DNA of 64,000 nucleotides, from positions 263,120 through 327,119 of the forward strand of contig NZ_SWCI01000002.1 of NCBI RefSeq assembly GCF_005116715.1. The letters are read 5' to 3'. Under the pieces are notes generated by a model. That model was not told where the DNA came from. It saw only the letters and a list, made by a program, of their open reading frames with translations, and made no database searches. Shown in pieces: positions 62,374 to 64,000 of the stretch (positions are counted from its first letter, which is position 1; each line of letters begins with the position of its first letter). The stretch is from Ferrimonas sediminicola. Its GTDB lineage: Bacteria; Pseudomonadota; Gammaproteobacteria; Enterobacterales; Shewanellaceae. The position numbers and the translations under genes were made by a program.

Positions 62374-63348
62374 GTGTTAACCCCATCCCGCGCCGCCGCT
62401 CTGGCCGGTTCGCTGCTGGCGATCAGCGGCGCCGCCGGTGCCGCCGCCCTTAAGCTCTGTGCTCTCTACCCCCACCTCAAGGACTCCTACTGGATCAGCG
62501 TAAACCAGGGGATGGCCGAACAGGCGGCGCACTATGGTTTTGAGCTGAAGGTGATGGAGGCGGGTGGCTACACCAATCAGGAAACCCAGGTCGGTCAATA
62601 CCGCAAGTGCCAGGCATGGGGGGCGGATATGGTGCTGCTCGGCAGCGTGAGCTACCAACTGGACGCCAGGATCAAACAGGGTTTGACCCAGTTGCCGACG
62701 CTGGCAGTGGTCAACGAAGTCGAGCCGAATACGGTGCTGGCGACCGTCGGCGTGTCCTGGTACGAGATGGGACAGAACCTGGGCAGCTACATCAATGCCC
62801 AGATCCCCGCCGACAGCCACATCGACACACTGCTGATGTTTGGCCCCAAGGGGCGCGGCGGCAGCCAGTTCATCTACCAGGGCCTGATGGACACCCTGCT
62901 GCCGGATCGCCTCAACCTCGTCGACCAACTCTACGGCGGCAACAGCGCCGCCGCCCAGCGCCAGCTGCTGAAAGACTATCTGGCCAACAACCCGGTGCCG
63001 CAACTGATCATTGGTGGCGCCGTTTCCGCCGAGGTGGCGGTCAACGAGCTGCGAGCGACCGGGGAGTCCGGCACCACCCAGATCATCAGTACCTACCTGA
63101 CCCACGGCGTCTACCGGGCCCTGTTGCGGGGACGGATCCTGATGGCCAACTCGGACCAGATGCGACTGCAGGGGAAGATGGCCATCGATGCGGCCTACCG
63201 CTGGCACCGTGGCGAACCCCTGCCGACAATGATCGGCCCCAGAATCATCAGCCTGACCCCGGGCCACCACCTCAACCTGGTGGACGACAGTCTATCGAGC
63301 CCAGGGTTTATGCCGGTCTACGAGGTCACCGCCGCGCCAAACAGGTAA
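62374..63348 (+). CDS. torT: Periplasmic TMAO-binding protein TorT
   Basis: The 324-residue, exported product has a signal peptide (ALAGSLLAISGAAGA) and a type I periplasmic-binding fold. LCALYPHLKDSYWISVNQGM is a TorT signature; GVSWYEMGQNLGSYI and IIGGAVSAEVAVNELR follow. In E. coli TorT binds TMAO and activates TorS. The start is GTG 62374. It is divergent from torS and overlaps the 3' end of torR by 31 bases on opposite strands. Confidence 0.93.
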   Translation: MLTPSRAAALAGSLLAISGAAGAAALKLCALYPHLKDSYWISVNQGMAEQAAHYGFELKVMEAGGYTNQETQVGQYRKCQAWGADMVLLGSVSYQLDARIKQGLTQLPTLAVVNEVEPNTVLATVGVSWYEMGQNLGSYINAQIPADSHIDTLLMFGPKGRGGSQFIYQGLMDTLLPDRLNLVDQLYGGNSAAAQRQLLKDYLANNPVPQLIIGGAVSAEVAVNELRATGESGTTQIISTYLTHGVYRALLRGRILMANSDQMRLQGKMAIDAAYRWHRGEPLPTMIGPRIISLTPGHHLNLVDDSLSSPGFMPVYEVTAAPNR

Positions 63349-64000
63349 CCCTCACCGTGGACGGTGACAAACAGGGTGGGAAAGCCCTCGCCCTTCTCCA
63401 TCTTGGCCCTGAGCCTGCGCACCAGCACGTCGACGGTGCGATCGTTCGGCGCGTCCACCCGGTGTGAGATCAGGTTGAGCAGACGCTCCCTCGGCAGCAC
63501 CTGCTGAGGATGGGCCACGAAGGCGTAGAGCAGTTCAAACTCCGCCTTGGTCAGTTTCACCTGCTCCTCTCCCCGCCAGAGCTGACGGCTGGCCGGAGAA
63601 AAGCGCCAACCGGCGAACTGGCACTCGCTGTCGTCCCGCAACTGCTCCCTGGATCCGCACTGCGCCAGGCTCATGCGCCAGAGCAGGTTCTTCACCCTGA
63701 CCAGCAGCTCCCGCATCTCCACCGGTTTGGTGACATAGTCGTCCGCCCCCATCTCCAGGCCGACAATCTTATCCACCGAATCGCAGCGGCCGGTCACCAG
63801 GATGATCCCCACATTGGACTCGGATCTGAGGTTGCGGGTCAGCAGCATGCCATCCTCATCGGGCAGATTGACGTCCAGCAGCAGCAGATCATAGTGGGCA
63901 GAGGCCATCTGCCGGCGCATCTGGGCCGCGCTGTCCGCGGTGTCCACCTGGTAGCCCGCCTGCTTGAAATAGCCGGCGTGCCGCATCTGGGTGACGGGAT
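63318..64000 (-). CDS. torR: Response regulator TorR (5' end outside window)
   Basis: The frame is open to the right edge, where IPVTQMRHAGYFKQAGY corresponds to the EDEPVTQ... start of TorR. Kept are the phospho-acceptor Asp (LLLLDVNLPDEDGMLLTR), GIILVTGRCDSVDKIVGLEMGADDYVTKP, and the C-terminal OmpR-type winged helix (SHRVDAPNDRTVDVLVRRLR). It would activate TorR-box promoters, such as the array before dmsE. About 10-15 N-terminal residues are missing from the window. Confidence 0.93.
   Translation of the reverse strand, partial: PVTQMRHAGYFKQAGYQVDTADSAAQMRRQMASAHYDLLLLDVNLPDEDGMLLTRNLRSESNVGIILVTGRCDSVDKIVGLEMGADDYVTKPVEMRELLVRVKNLLWRMSLAQCGSREQLRDDSECQFAGWRFSPASRQLWRGEEQVKLTKAEFELLYAFVAHPQQVLPRERLLNLISHRVDAPNDRTVDVLVRRLRAKMEKGEGFPTLFVTVHGEGYLFGAAVTS

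Overview
This window is one contiguous, GC-rich piece of a gammaproteobacterial chromosome. The gene content points to the Shewanella/Ferrimonas side of the Alteromonadales: a decaheme cytochrome plus porin plus lipoprotein DMSO-reductase cluster (dmsEFAB type), an FNR/EtrA regulator beside paired uspE genes, a full cbb3 oxidase locus, an octaheme HAO-like cytochrome and TorS/TorT/TorR. The high GC makes a Ferrimonas-like genome more likely than a typical Shewanella; this is inference. I see no insertion sequence, prophage, plasmid or CRISPR signature; the only clear gene decay is a chemotaxis-receptor remnant near 11.7-11.95 kb.

Layout. 0-12.4 kb: the end of a sigma-54 response regulator and its sensor kinase, a tiny zinc-ribbon membrane protein, an OPT transporter, a TRIC/YicG-like channel, an unknown zinc-ribbon protein, a CPA1 antiporter with a cNMP-like tail, an orphan TrpB, a YeeN-type YebC protein, a phosphotransferase, the chemotaxis-receptor remnant and a lipoprotein. 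12.4-23.7 kb: cbb3 oxidase structural genes ccoNOQP behind a perfect FNR box, maturation genes fixH-ccoI-ccoS and a TauE/SafE-like protein, then etrA/fnr, two uspE copies and ttcA. 23.7-31.2 kb: housekeeping genes (NIF3; thrS-infC-rpmI-rplT, with infC apparently starting at AUA; ribE; norM) and a tRNA-Val pair. 31.2-38.1 kb: ccoG, a MocR-type regulator, Hsp20, a type IV pilin-like protein, an octaheme cytochrome, ldhA and a second tRNA-Val pair. 38.2-52.3 kb: ovoA, 5-oxoprolinase genes pxpBCA, an orphan WYL regulator, a DauA-like SulP transporter, a SWIM protein divergent from ravA-viaA, a DUF2750 protein, an AraC-LysE pair and an acetyltransferase. 52.3-64 kb: the dmsE-dmsF-dmsA-dmsB-chaperone cluster followed by torS, torT and torR, the last cut by the window edge.

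How it fits together. The window is rich in respiratory flexibility: low-oxygen respiration (cbb3 under FNR), anaerobic DMSO respiration at the outer face of the outer membrane (Dms) and a periplasmic multiheme nitrogen-compound cytochrome. The most notable observation is that the promoter region of dmsE holds an exact match to the E. coli TorR box consensus plus two weaker direct repeats in helical phase, while torS, torT and torR lie just downstream of the same cluster. This suggests that an extracellular DMSO reductase has been placed under the TMAO-sensing Tor system, without any torECAD operon in view.
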